Positions 41,964 through 51,745 of a DNA stretch of 64,000 nucleotides are shown piece after piece (position 1 is the first letter of the stretch; each line of letters starts with the position of its first letter). The notes under the pieces are model-generated. The model was not told the origin of the DNA and searched no databases. It was given only the letters and a program-made list of their open reading frames with translations. The translations under genes were made by a program, and so were the position numbers. This stretch comes from Flavobacterium kayseriense (GTDB lineage: Bacteria > Bacteroidota > Bacteroidia > Flavobacteriales > Flavobacteriaceae), in the NCBI RefSeq assembly GCF_014305095.1, contig NZ_JACRUI010000002.1:402184-466183 (forward strand), written 5' to 3'.

Positions 41964-43109
41964 ATGACTTCCATTATTTTTAAAATTACAAAAACGGTAT
42001 TCTCTATACTCCTATTTTTATTCACATCACTTAGTTTTAGTCAAACTAGATTGTTATCTCAGAACAGTCGCGTGAGTGTAATTACTTGCGGTACCGGTAA
42101 CGAATCCTACTCCCTTTTTGGGCACACCGCCATTCGGATTTCAGATCCTGAAAATTCTATAGATGCTGTTTTTAATTATGGTGCATTTGATTTCAACACA
42201 CCTAATTTTGTTGCAAAATTTGCTAAAGGAGATTTAGAATATTTTGCTGTGGCTCATAGTTACACTGATTTTATAAACGAATACACCTATGAGAAACGTT
42301 CTGTATACGAGCAAGAGTTACTTATATCTACTGACAAAAAACAACAATTGTTTGATAACTTATCTATTTCATTAGCTTCTGGCGACAGTCACTATACGTA
42401 TAAGTTTATTGATAAAAACTGTACCTCAATGGTGGTAGACATCATTAACAAAACTCTTGGCAGCACTGTAATAACTAAAAAGGCAGATACAGATATTACG
42501 TACCGCTCTATTTTATATCCTTATTTTGACAATCATTTTTATGAAAAACTAGGCACGAGTATCATCTTTGGTACAAAAGTAGATCGATTGGGTACCAATA
42601 TTTTTCTTCCGTTTGAATTACTTAAAAGCTTAAAAACAACTCAATTTCAAAACAAACCTTTAGCACAACAGCAAGAAACTTTATTAGAATTTAAGGAAAT
42701 AGCAGCTGTCTCATGGTGGAATAATGCATACACGTACATAATCGTATTAGTTCTTATTGCGGTAGTAAATAAAAAATCCCTAAATCAATTTTACTTTATT
42801 ACGATGGGAATTTTAGGATTATTCTTTATATTTATGGGATTCTACTCTGATCATTTGGAATTAGAATACAACTACAATATCTTACTGTTCAATCCAGGAC
42901 TGTTGTTACTATCTGTTTTTTACGTTAGGGATAATTCAAGATGGATTTACAAGACAGCCCTATTTAATATACTTTGCTTGTTAGTGTACTGCTTACTATT
43001 AATCAATAAGGCACACTTTTTAATTGTTCTGCCATTGATTATAACGAGCGCTTTTTTATTGACTCGACTTGCTTTAAAAAACAAAAAAAGAATCCCAATT
43101 ATACTATAA
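41964..43109 (+). CDS. Lnb-like DUF4105 membrane protein (candidate lipoprotein N-acyltransferase)
   Basis: The 381-residue protein has a signal anchor (residues about 5-26) and a periplasmic DUF4105 domain (about 30-180). Five hydrophobic segments follow from about residue 257. The domain holds a His (His54 in SLFGHTAIRISD) and a Cys (Cys153 in DKNCTSMVVDI) that fit a Cys-His catalytic site. This layout is that of Lnb, described in Bacteroides as the enzyme adding the third acyl chain to lipoproteins in place of Lnt. The assignment to Lnb is by architecture. It is cotranscribed with the PorV2-like gene. Confidence 0.82.
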   Translation: MTSIIFKITKTVFSILLFLFTSLSFSQTRLLSQNSRVSVITCGTGNESYSLFGHTAIRISDPENSIDAVFNYGAFDFNTPNFVAKFAKGDLEYFAVAHSYTDFINEYTYEKRSVYEQELLISTDKKQQLFDNLSISLASGDSHYTYKFIDKNCTSMVVDIINKTLGSTVITKKADTDITYRSILYPYFDNHFYEKLGTSIIFGTKVDRLGTNIFLPFELLKSLKTTQFQNKPLAQQQETLLEFKEIAAVSWWNNAYTYIIVLVLIAVVNKKSLNQFYFITMGILGLFFIFMGFYSDHLELEYNYNILLFNPGLLLLSVFYVRDNSRWIYKTALFNILCLLVYCLLLINKAHFLIVLPLIITSAFLLTRLALKNKKRIPIIL

Positions 43110-43120
43110 GTTAGTATAAT
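43098..43120. terminator. Weak hairpin at the convergent gene ends (tentative)
   Basis: ATTATACTA and TAGTATAAT (43098-43106, 43112-43120) are perfectly complementary over nine A/T-rich pairs and span the stop codon of the Lnb-like gene. There is no T tract, so termination is uncertain. Confidence 0.35.
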
Positions 43121-43147
43121 GCAGGAAATAGTAAAATGAGGAAACAA

Positions 43148-44539
43148 TTATTGTCCTCTATAAAATAAGACTGTAGTTATTGTTTTTAAAGCAATATTAA
43201 GGTCTAAGTAAAAACTTCTGTGTTTGATGTAGTATAAGTCATATTGCAACTTAATCAAGCTGTCCTCGATTGTTTCTCCATAGGAATAGTTTACTTGTGC
43301 CCAACCCGTTAGTCCTGGCTTAATAACATGTCTGGTTTCATAAAAGGGCATTCTATCTGCTATTTCCTTAACAAATTCAGGTCTTTCAGGACGAGGCCCT
43401 ACCACAGCCATATCGCCCTTTAATATATTTATGCATTGGGGAATTTCATCCATTCGAGTTTTCCTCAAAAACTTTCCAAATCGAGTTATTCTACTATCAT
43501 TACAAGAGGCAAAAACAGCTCCATCATTTTCTGCGTTTTTGACCATTGTCCTCAATTTCAAAATATCAAAAGCAACTCCATCTTTACCCACTCGCTTTTG
43601 AACGTAAAACAAAGGTCCGGGATTTCCTAAAATATTACCTATCCCGATTAAGGGCAAAAGAGCTACTCCAAAAATTACCCCTATAATGGACAATATAATA
43701 TCAAGGCCTCGAACTATTGTTTGGTATAGTTTATTTTGATTGCTTCTGCTAAATGGAAAAAAACTATAAAAATCCCTAGCCATGTAGTGAACCGGAATTC
43801 GCTGAGTCTTACTCTCGTAGACTTGCGTATATTCCCTGATCACATTACCCGACTCCAGTAAATGAAGTAGTTGCTGGTACAAAACAGTCGTAATACCATC
43901 GGTTCTTTGAGAAGCTATAACGATTTCTGATACGCTATGTTCTTTAACAAAACTGGCTAAATTGTTTCTCATGATTTGAGCAACGTAATGATTTCTAGCA
44001 TTATCACACTCGACCTCGTCTGCGCTAACATAGCCAATAATCTTATAATGAGGATCGATATCTTCTAGACCTAAGATCAATTTTTCTACTTCTTGGTTTT
44101 CGCATACAAGAATCGCGGTTTGCATAAAACGATTTGAAGCTAAAAAACGAACATAAAACAGTCGCCAAACCATCAAACTACTAAAAAGCATCACAAAGAA
44201 GGCCAGTATTTGAATACGATTCGACGGTAGTTCAGGTGAAAAAATGGGAGTCAGTAAGTAAACAAAAGCGGTGGTGGAAGCCGTAAGGATCGTGCTTCGT
44301 AAAATTTGAAACTCGTTACTAGCAACTTGTAATTTATACATTTCGAAAATAAGTCCAAAAACGCTTAAGTAAATCGCCAAAACAAGTGCAGGAACTCCCT
44401 CTGTAGTAAGGGATTCAAGATACTCAAAATCAAAAAAATAACCAACTGTATACAAGCCAAGCCAAACGAAAATAAGATCGAACAGATACAGGATCATTTT
44501 TCGCTCTGATATTTCAAAATGGATTTTAGGACTTGACAT
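43148..44539 (-). CDS. Polyprenyl glycosylphosphotransferase (WcaJ/WbaP family)
   Basis: The 463-residue inner-membrane enzyme transfers a sugar 1-phosphate to undecaprenyl phosphate and so starts the polysaccharide repeat unit. It has four N-terminal membrane segments (to about residue 125), a nucleotide-binding-like middle domain, a fifth membrane helix and the catalytic bacterial sugar transferase domain. Marks of the last are FYVQKRVGKDGVAFDILKLR, KTRMDEIPQCINILKGDMAV, GPRPERPEF and KPGLTGWAQVNY. It is the last gene of the long operon. Glucose- or galactose-1-phosphate is the usual substrate of this family. Confidence 0.92.
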   Translation of the reverse strand: MSSPKIHFEISERKMILYLFDLIFVWLGLYTVGYFFDFEYLESLTTEGVPALVLAIYLSVFGLIFEMYKLQVASNEFQILRSTILTASTTAFVYLLTPIFSPELPSNRIQILAFFVMLFSSLMVWRLFYVRFLASNRFMQTAILVCENQEVEKLILGLEDIDPHYKIIGYVSADEVECDNARNHYVAQIMRNNLASFVKEHSVSEIVIASQRTDGITTVLYQQLLHLLESGNVIREYTQVYESKTQRIPVHYMARDFYSFFPFSRSNQNKLYQTIVRGLDIILSIIGVIFGVALLPLIGIGNILGNPGPLFYVQKRVGKDGVAFDILKLRTMVKNAENDGAVFASCNDSRITRFGKFLRKTRMDEIPQCINILKGDMAVVGPRPERPEFVKEIADRMPFYETRHVIKPGLTGWAQVNYSYGETIEDSLIKLQYDLYYIKHRSFYLDLNIALKTITTVLFYRGQ

Positions 44540-44630
44540 ACTACAGTATACTTATAGTCGCAATGTAAGAATTTTGAAATAAGAACGAGTTTAAATAAAA
44601 CAAAACTATTAACTACTTACTAACAGGTTT

Positions 44631-45992
44631 CTAGATGTGTTTGTATGTATCTCTTACTTTTTGTGGTCTCGTTGGTATGAGTTGTACATTAAGTAATGAT
44701 AAAGCATAAATAAACGAAGGAACAGCGGTTCGCATTGCGGCGTGATTAATGGTTAAGAACCAAAATGCAACGAAACACAATAAATACATATTAAACTTAT
44801 TTTCAAGATATAACACCAAAGGCGTCACAAATAAAATCAACAAACCTAAAGCGCCTAATGAACCGTGCTCAGCGAGCATTCTAGTTATCTCATCATGTGA
44901 TAGTATGAAAGTACCTGTTTGAACTTGTCTATTTTCAACTCCTTTCCCTACGCCTACTCCAAAGATGGGATTTTCTAAAAACTGCTTGATTTCATTTTGG
45001 GCAACATCTTCTCGACCCGTAAATTGACTTTCCTTCGCTCGTCCAGCTGCATCTTGGTTAGCATATCTTTTTTCTATAAGTCCACCTGTTTGATACGACG
45101 TATAGCTCCAAACCCCAACCATTGCCACTAAAATGAGTCCGAAAATATAATTTAATTTCACTTTTCCTTGAAAATTAGATTTAAAATAAAGGAATACTAA
45201 CAAGAGGACAATCATTAAAAAACCGGTAATCATACCTCCTCGAGAAAAAGTGACCATACCTCGATAACTAATATTTAAAGCTACAATAAGATTAATAACC
45301 AATAAAACCTTCGTTTTTGATTCTAGAATAATGCGAGAAAAAAAGATAAACATACCTAACCCTAGAAAAGTAGCCACCTGATTGGGGCCAAAACCTCCGG
45401 ATGTTTCAAAATTAGAATCGGTACCCGTGATAACGTCTCTTATATTAGGTGTATATAAAGAAAGGTAAACGGCACAACTAATAATTGGTAAACCTATACA
45501 GAGGAGAATGTTATTCATTCTCTCCAAAGACACTTTTCTTCTGTAGGTGTACAATGATGCGAAAGCTAAAGACACAGGTCCTGAAATATTAAATGCAATT
45601 GAATTTTTGATATTAGTATCATAATTCAATACAAAGCCGGTCATCACTACACCAGGCACCAACAGCAATAGAAAAACCCAATAGGGGACAGCTCCTTTTG
45701 AAAACCCTTTGTAAAACATCCCCATGAATATAAAAATAAGCACTTCATACTTCGAAAATTCATAGGTGATATTTCCACCAGTCATTCTCAGCAAAATTTC
45801 ACTTCCAACCACGTAGCCTGCCACCAGAAGAGCTTCATCCTTTTTGTTTTGGGATTTAATAACAATGTAAATACCTAATAAAAAAATACTGTAACCATAT
45901 AATTTAGCTATAAATGGCAAGGCATAAACAAGTGCTCCCAATACAACATGGAATAAAATCAAATAAAAATATACCTGTTCTTCTTTTTTCAT
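44631..45992 (-). CDS. O-antigen polymerase/ligase family membrane protein (Wzy/WaaL-like)
   Basis: The 453-residue protein has about eleven hydrophobic segments and a large loop near residues 305-375, with FTGREDVAQNEIKQFLENPI and then HDEITRMLAEHGSLGALGLL. This loop and the His/Glu pattern are those of the Wzy_C family, which covers repeat-unit polymerases and O-antigen ligases. In a locus with its own initiating transferase, a polymerase is the more likely role. It overlaps the next gene upstream by four bases. Confidence 0.87.
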   Translation of the reverse strand: MKKEEQVYFYLILFHVVLGALVYALPFIAKLYGYSIFLLGIYIVIKSQNKKDEALLVAGYVVGSEILLRMTGGNITYEFSKYEVLIFIFMGMFYKGFSKGAVPYWVFLLLLVPGVVMTGFVLNYDTNIKNSIAFNISGPVSLAFASLYTYRRKVSLERMNNILLCIGLPIISCAVYLSLYTPNIRDVITGTDSNFETSGGFGPNQVATFLGLGMFIFFSRIILESKTKVLLVINLIVALNISYRGMVTFSRGGMITGFLMIVLLLVFLYFKSNFQGKVKLNYIFGLILVAMVGVWSYTSYQTGGLIEKRYANQDAAGRAKESQFTGREDVAQNEIKQFLENPIFGVGVGKGVENRQVQTGTFILSHDEITRMLAEHGSLGALGLLILFVTPLVLYLENKFNMYLLCFVAFWFLTINHAAMRTAVPSFIYALSLLNVQLIPTRPQKVRDTYKHI

Positions 45993-47071
45993 TTAATGTT
46001 GTTGTCTAACCACTTTAAATATTGTTTTATGATGTTGTTCATTCCAAATTTCTCTAACATAGTGACCGATAATGCCTTGGCAAAAGTAGCTCGTTTCTCC
46101 TGATCTTCCATCAGATTTACTAATTTTTCATAGAACTGTTGTTCATTACCTGCTATTACATATCCATTTGTATTATTAGTTACAACCTCAGCAATCTCAC
46201 CTACATTAGTAACTACTACAGGAATAGTAGCGTTCCCATATTCTAGCAACGCAAGCGGCAGGCCTTCTGAGGAAGATGTTAAAATCCCAATTGTACTTTG
46301 ACTTAAAATATGGCTAACGTCCTCTTTACTACCATAAATAAAAACCGTATCATCCAATTTATTTTCTATTACTGCTTTTTTAATTTGCGCTGCATATGCA
46401 TCTTTAAAATCTTTTCCTACTAAATGAAATGTCCAGTCAGAATGAGATAATTTTACTCGCTTTGCAATTTGAATTAATAAAAAATGATTTTTCTGAGGCC
46501 TTAAATTTGCTAATAGCACAATGCGCTTACCTTGCTTACCTTTTAAAATAGTATCTGGTTGATGAGTCGCTTTAATGACTTGAGACGAAAAGTTAGGTAA
46601 GTATATCACATTTTTAAAATGAAAGGACTGCGTAGTCCATTTTTTTAATTTTTTATTGACACTAATTACCCCGTGATAAAAAGGGAGCCCTATTCTAAAC
46701 AGTATTTTATTTCTTGAAGCCAAGAATTCACTCTGTCCATAATGGTCATGCCAAATTAGTTTTATAGATGGACAAATCAATTTTAGCACTAGTGCCATAA
46801 AAAAAGAAGTGCTATGAACGTGCAATAAACCAACTTTATTTCGTTTTACATAGCGACGTAATTTCCATATAGCAACTAAATCTAAAGCACTCTTTTTGTG
46901 AACAAATGAGTACACTACTTTTTTATCTAATTGCAGTTGAAGAGCTCCTTCCTTACGCGTGCAAACTAAACCTGAAAAATCAATTTTTTCAGTCAAAGCA
47001 TTCGCATAATTAACAGCCATACGCTCTGCGCCACCAGCTTCAAGAGAATCTATGATTTGAGCAATACGCAT
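45989..47071 (-). CDS. Glycosyltransferase family 4
   Basis: A 360-residue GT-B enzyme. The N-terminal glycine loop is SLEAGGAERMAVNYAN. The C-terminal half holds NLRPQKNHFLLIQIAKRV and GILTSSSEGLPLALLEYGNA with the Glu pair typical of GT4, which binds the nucleotide sugar. It is a retaining transferase adding one sugar to the lipid-linked unit. It overlaps both neighbours (one and four bases). Confidence 0.9.
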   Translation of the reverse strand: MRIAQIIDSLEAGGAERMAVNYANALTEKIDFSGLVCTRKEGALQLQLDKKVVYSFVHKKSALDLVAIWKLRRYVKRNKVGLLHVHSTSFFMALVLKLICPSIKLIWHDHYGQSEFLASRNKILFRIGLPFYHGVISVNKKLKKWTTQSFHFKNVIYLPNFSSQVIKATHQPDTILKGKQGKRIVLLANLRPQKNHFLLIQIAKRVKLSHSDWTFHLVGKDFKDAYAAQIKKAVIENKLDDTVFIYGSKEDVSHILSQSTIGILTSSSEGLPLALLEYGNATIPVVVTNVGEIAEVVTNNTNGYVIAGNEQQFYEKLVNLMEDQEKRATFAKALSVTMLEKFGMNNIIKQYLKWLDNNIK

Positions 47072-48186
47072 TATAGAATCAGTTTTTTAATTTCAGATTC
47101 AAAAAGATCTAGTGTGTATCGCCGTGACCAAGTGATTGCTGCTTTTTGTTTCGAATTGTATACCTCTGGATTATCTATAAGCAACACGAGTGTAGCAACA
47201 TCTTCATTTAATTTTTTTGTCAATAATAGTCCTCTCTCCTCCCTATTGAACATTGTGGAAACACAAGAAACATTTGTTGCAAGCGGAACACAACCCCAAA
47301 ACATTCCTTCGGCAATCGCTTTTGGCCAACCTTCGCTATTAGAGGGAAGCACCACAAAATCACTTTTCTGATAGGCTTTTTTTAGATTTTCTCTGTCTTG
47401 ATTTCCTTTTAAAGTAACGATTTTATCCACGTTGTTTTTTAAAATATACTGCTCTAAATACTCCCGTTCTGCACCCTCTCCGTATAAATCTAAAGTAACG
47501 GCATACCCTTTATTGTAAAGCTGTTCAATTAACTGGATTGCATACATAGGATCTTTTCCTTTGACCAAAGATCCAACAAAAATAAAACGAAGTTCGGTAT
47601 TTGAAAAGGCGCGAGATATACATACTCTTTCCTCTTCTCTGTAGCTTGCTGTAAAAAAAGACTTAGAGTTCTTCGTTTGCCCTTCCCATTCTCCGTATAT
47701 CAGGACCTGCATGTTTCTGGTTAAAAAAGTATTTTGAAGTATTTTCTGCTGCAATTTATAAGTCCAAGGTTGTTTTGCTTTTGGATCCCAATTGCCTGCA
47801 TACTTTGCTGTCTTCTTTTTATTAGGAAAAAGAATTTGCACAAAGCATCCCAACAAACCAATATTTCCGGGGCAACGCAAATGAATGTGATCTGCCTTTT
47901 GCATGGCTTGATACATTTGCACCAAAATCTTTGGGACTTTGCTTACTGCCAAGACTATGCTTTTTATAGTGAGAATATCAAAATTCTCTAATTTCATGAA
48001 ATTGATATGATTGTGTTGGTAAACAGAGTCAATTGCTGTGGGTACTTTGCAAGACTGGGGCGCTAGAAGCGTAATTTCATCAGCATACTTCGCCCAAACA
48101 TTCATTTCATTTGTATATGGAGCATACGCATGATACTTTTCATCTTGATAAATATGAGAAACATGCGTGATGATGAGAAAATTCAT
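47071..48186 (-). CDS. Glycosyltransferase family 4
   Basis: A 371-residue GT-B enzyme that starts MNFLIITHVSHIYQDEKYHA. The donor-binding half has FIFVGSLVKGKDPMYAIQLI and DFVVLPSNSEGWPKAIAEGM with the GT4 E-x7-E arrangement. DHIHLRCPGNIGLLG in the acceptor half is seen in related capsule enzymes. Sugar and linkage unknown. Confidence 0.88.
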   Translation of the reverse strand: MNFLIITHVSHIYQDEKYHAYAPYTNEMNVWAKYADEITLLAPQSCKVPTAIDSVYQHNHINFMKLENFDILTIKSIVLAVSKVPKILVQMYQAMQKADHIHLRCPGNIGLLGCFVQILFPNKKKTAKYAGNWDPKAKQPWTYKLQQKILQNTFLTRNMQVLIYGEWEGQTKNSKSFFTASYREEERVCISRAFSNTELRFIFVGSLVKGKDPMYAIQLIEQLYNKGYAVTLDLYGEGAEREYLEQYILKNNVDKIVTLKGNQDRENLKKAYQKSDFVVLPSNSEGWPKAIAEGMFWGCVPLATNVSCVSTMFNREERGLLLTKKLNEDVATLVLLIDNPEVYNSKQKAAITWSRRYTLDLFESEIKKLIL

Positions 48187-48225
48187 GGTTTTAACTTATG
48201 ATGCTAGTAGCATTAGTAACAGTAA

Positions 48226-49176
48226 CTATTCAAAAATAGCATTAATAATGTAATTTGCTTGTGCTATGGGTGTACAATAAGCATCAAAATAGCTTTTCCC
48301 TTTTGCAGCAATGGTTTCGTGAGCGTCAGGGTTTTCAAATAAATAATCTATTACATCTTTGTACTGCGCTGAAGTTGTAATTGAAAAAAGCCCAGAGTCC
48401 TTAACAAAATCAGTTGGTAGCTCAACTTTAAATGGAAATGACAAGACAAACAATCCTTGATTCAGGTATTCGGCTAGTCGCCAACTTACAGCACCACAAA
48501 CCGCTGGATTATTTAATGCTATCATCGATTTAGCACTCCATTTAGAAAACTGACTTGGTGAATACCTCACCTTATTAAGCTCCTTATCATAACCATAATT
48601 AAAGCCATCTGATCTTGGAACGAAGCCGCCTTTAAATTGTAATCGGGTGTCTGATTTACAATAACGAATGAAAGCTGCTCTAATTTCATTTGTCTCTGCT
48701 TCTTTTCTCCAAATATTTGACGAAAAAAAAACAAAATTTTCTTTCTTAAAACGCTCTTTATACTTTTTGTAAACTGGCCTCCGTATTAGAATATAGAGTT
48801 GCCTAATCACCTCTTTTAATTTTAAATGTCTAAATAATTCCACACCAAAAATACGACAATATAGTACCACTATATTGACCGGATAATGAGGATACAATGG
48901 TTTGATCTTAGACTGCTCATATGAAGCCTGTCCTACTAACTTATTTGTAACAAAATACAAACTGCATATTTCATATAAATCTTGATGCACTCCTACAGGA
49001 TCATCATTATCAATTACTACAATTTTACCGTCAATTCTAAAAAGAAGAACTGGTTTATTATTGTATTCAATAAAGTTTGAATCCATTTTAAAAGATAGAT
49101 TACACACTTGCTGTAACCCTACTAAATAGTAGGAGGTATAATAATTAGGAATATTTAATAATTCTATCTTTTTCAT
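48226..49176 (-). CDS. Putative glycosyltransferase, GT-B-like
   Basis: About 316 residues with no signal peptide. The C-terminal third has a donor-site-like segment (LNNPAVCGAVSWRLAEYLNQ, then GLFVLSFPFKVELPTDFV) that resembles the end of family 1/4 enzymes, in which the glutamate of AEYL would contact the nucleotide. The N-terminal half is divergent. Assignment rests on that segment and on the locus. The frame is open to a TTG at 49197; I start at the ATG giving MKKIELLNIPNYYTS. Confidence 0.68.
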   Translation of the reverse strand: MKKIELLNIPNYYTSYYLVGLQQVCNLSFKMDSNFIEYNNKPVLLFRIDGKIVVIDNDDPVGVHQDLYEICSLYFVTNKLVGQASYEQSKIKPLYPHYPVNIVVLYCRIFGVELFRHLKLKEVIRQLYILIRRPVYKKYKERFKKENFVFFSSNIWRKEAETNEIRAAFIRYCKSDTRLQFKGGFVPRSDGFNYGYDKELNKVRYSPSQFSKWSAKSMIALNNPAVCGAVSWRLAEYLNQGLFVLSFPFKVELPTDFVKDSGLFSITTSAQYKDVIDYLFENPDAHETIAAKGKSYFDAYCTPIAQANYIINAIFE

Positions 49177-49207
49177 AAAAGGGTAGAGTAATCGCAACTC
49201 TAAAAAA

Positions 49208-50200
49208 TTATTTTGGTTTACTTATCCATAAACTCCACCAGCCAATCGTTCTACCCAGGGCTTCGGTGAGTGCTTCTTTCCTACTCGAACTTGTAATTAC
49301 ATTTGTAAATCGAATCACCGTTAATACTATAGTAATGGCGTGCCATTTTAATTTATGTTTTACCGAAGGTTTGGGATTCTTAGTTCGCCATACATACCAA
49401 CCATTGCGTACCACCATTTTGCCATACCAGTATTGATTCGGTCTACCCGCAGCATCATGATAATGATGTAATTGCACTTTAGTGTTAATAACATTTTTTC
49501 CAAATTGTAACGCTCTAATACTAAAATCAGCATCTTCATACAAACCATATCCTTCGAAGTAAAATGAGAATTTAATACTATCAACCACTACTTTTCTAAA
49601 AGCCATCGACATACCTATTAACAAGTCTACCTCATACGATTTTCCGTTTAAAGGAAATCCACAAGTTTTGCCATGAGAAAAATCAGGCATTCTTCCCGGA
49701 TCTAAATCTGATTGTAGCTTTAAATAATTTCGCATTACATTTCGTAACCCTTCCTCATAAATAAAACCATCGAATTGATATGTTTTTTTTCTATTGTATT
49801 GTTTGTTGGGTTTGGATAATTTCCACCTGTTTTCATTTATTGCTACACCTCCAACTCCAGTAATGGACCTGTCATTTTCAAAAGTTAGTATCAATTGCTC
49901 AAAATAATTTGCTTCAAGAACCGTGTCATCATCCAAAAAACACACCACATCTATTGCATCTCCTACTCTCAATATCCCATAATTGCGTTGCTTGGTTAAT
50001 CCTCTTTCATGGTCTAATACTTTATAATATACTAGATTATCAAAAACATACTGCTGCACCACTGTTTTCGTAGCATCATTTGTAGACCCATCTATAATTA
50101 AAATTTCGTCTGGATATAGCGTTTGCTGTTGTACTGAGAGCAATAACCGCAGCAAAGCTTCAGGACGCAAATAAGTACAAACAATTAGGGAGAATTTCAT
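49208..50200 (-). CDS. Glycosyltransferase family 2
   Basis: A 330-residue GT-A enzyme. It has the entry motif FSLIVCTYLRPEALLRLLLS, a LIIDGSTND block, a metal-binding VVCFLDDDTVLEANYFEQL (DDD), and the acceptor-side YGLYEDADFSIRALQFGKN with an ED base motif. It is an inverting transferase. The next gene begins three bases away. Confidence 0.92.
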   Translation of the reverse strand: MKFSLIVCTYLRPEALLRLLLSVQQQTLYPDEILIIDGSTNDATKTVVQQYVFDNLVYYKVLDHERGLTKQRNYGILRVGDAIDVVCFLDDDTVLEANYFEQLILTFENDRSITGVGGVAINENRWKLSKPNKQYNRKKTYQFDGFIYEEGLRNVMRNYLKLQSDLDPGRMPDFSHGKTCGFPLNGKSYEVDLLIGMSMAFRKVVVDSIKFSFYFEGYGLYEDADFSIRALQFGKNVINTKVQLHHYHDAAGRPNQYWYGKMVVRNGWYVWRTKNPKPSVKHKLKWHAITIVLTVIRFTNVITSSSRKEALTEALGRTIGWWSLWISKPK

Positions 50201-50203
50201 TAG

Positions 50204-51745
50204 TTATTGGTGTCTAATTCCTAAATTAAGTAACCTTTGAGCATAAAACACGGATTTTTTAAACTGTATGTTTTTGTAAGGTATTCGAAGAAAACGGTAT
50301 AAAAAACTACTTTTTTTTCCTTGTAATACATAATGCAAAAAATGTTTGTACTTATATTCCGTAAGTTGATCAGCATTATAATGCTTCATTATGCCATACA
50401 TCACTGTTGGGCTTGGAATGGGCTTTATGATTCCAACTGGGATATCTAATTCCCAGGGTTGACTTTTTCTTTTTTTACCCACAATCCTCGCTTGATTGCC
50501 CCAGAAGCGATACCCTCCACTAGGTGGTTTTAAGTGTAAATTAACCGCAAAAGGATTAGCCAACACTATTACGCCTATTTTACTTAATGACATTCCAAAA
50601 TCGCTATCCTCGCCATAACCTCCATCAAAATTAACATCGTTCCCAATGAGTTGATTTACAAATTCTCTTTTCACACAGGAGTTAGCATTAGAAAACATTT
50701 GGGAACATCCCGCAAGAAGTTGCGATGCCTTGCAGTTTTCAATTTTTATTTGTAGGTCATATAGGTCTTGCTTGTAATGGTCAGCTAGAATATCTAATCC
50801 GTTACAGGCGCCAACTTTATACGTTTGTAAAAACCGAATGTGATTTTCGATGAAGTTTTGAGGTATCCTAATGTCATCATCCCCAAAAACAATGTATTCA
50901 CCTGTACTTGCTGAGATAGCTTCATTTCGCGCTCTACAACTCCCTTTTGATTGCTGCCAAATAATTTTCAATTCAAAGGGATACTTCTTTGTTTGGTACG
51001 CATTTTCGTTTCTTATCGTCTCTGGGGTTGCGTCAACAACGATAACTTCAGTTGGTTTGTAACTCTGACATGATAAATCGTCCAATAATTGTACTGTATA
51101 TTCCTGTCTAAACATGGTAGGAATAATATAACTTACTGTAGGACGCCCTTCTATTGTTTGTAGTTGTCTTGGAGGAATGCTATTTGAGTTATCCTTTTTC
51201 TCATATCGTTTTTTACTTTTAAAGAAACTAACCCATTCGTTTATTCTCCAAAAACCCATCCTAAAAATCATATAAAGAGCATGGCTTGATTTGTAATTTT
51301 TTCGAAAAAAAACATGACGATCTCTTCTTGATATCCTTACATCTTCTGTAACTGTATTTGAAAATAAATTTTTAACATATAAAGGTACTGCTCCAAGAAA
51401 ACGATTGCATCTAAATCCAAATTCCAACGCTTGCATTTGAATATTTTCGTAGTCTGTATCAAATCCTTTTGTTAATTCCCAAACTGATTTACGTACGGCA
51501 AAAGCATTTGGATTCACCCTCCAACTAACGCATTGATCTAAACCATTAAAATCATTTAAATACCAAAAAAACACGGCTGTTTGATATACTAATTCTGGAA
51601 AAGCATTTTTATAACCTTGTTCAAATGAGCTATGCCAAATATCTCCCGCACCTTTTGATAAATCTTCTAACTGATCAAAATTGGGATTTCCGGTATAGAG
51701 TATAACTTCTCCGTTAGCGGTTATAAATTCTTTTAAATTAATCAT
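50204..51745 (-). CDS. Glycosyltransferase family 2 with N-terminal partial GT-A half
   Basis: The 513-residue protein has a complete GT2 domain at about residues 200-440: VSYIIPTMFRQEYTVQLLDD, EVIVVDATP, YIVFGDDDIRIPQNFIENHI as DxD, and GGYGEDSDFGMSLSKIG. In front of it lie about 190 residues that look like only the second half of another GT2 domain (CVSWRVNPNAFAVRKSVWEL, GFDTDYENIQMQALEFGFRC), without a nucleotide-binding half. The product may be a fusion remnant or a two-domain enzyme whose first domain is inactive. The ATG at 51745 overlaps the stop of the upstream GT4 gene; a TTG two codons earlier is less likely. Confidence 0.85.
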   Translation of the reverse strand: MINLKEFITANGEVILYTGNPNFDQLEDLSKGAGDIWHSSFEQGYKNAFPELVYQTAVFFWYLNDFNGLDQCVSWRVNPNAFAVRKSVWELTKGFDTDYENIQMQALEFGFRCNRFLGAVPLYVKNLFSNTVTEDVRISRRDRHVFFRKNYKSSHALYMIFRMGFWRINEWVSFFKSKKRYEKKDNSNSIPPRQLQTIEGRPTVSYIIPTMFRQEYTVQLLDDLSCQSYKPTEVIVVDATPETIRNENAYQTKKYPFELKIIWQQSKGSCRARNEAISASTGEYIVFGDDDIRIPQNFIENHIRFLQTYKVGACNGLDILADHYKQDLYDLQIKIENCKASQLLAGCSQMFSNANSCVKREFVNQLIGNDVNFDGGYGEDSDFGMSLSKIGVIVLANPFAVNLHLKPPSGGYRFWGNQARIVGKKRKSQPWELDIPVGIIKPIPSPTVMYGIMKHYNADQLTEYKYKHFLHYVLQGKKSSFLYRFLRIPYKNIQFKKSVFYAQRLLNLGIRHQ

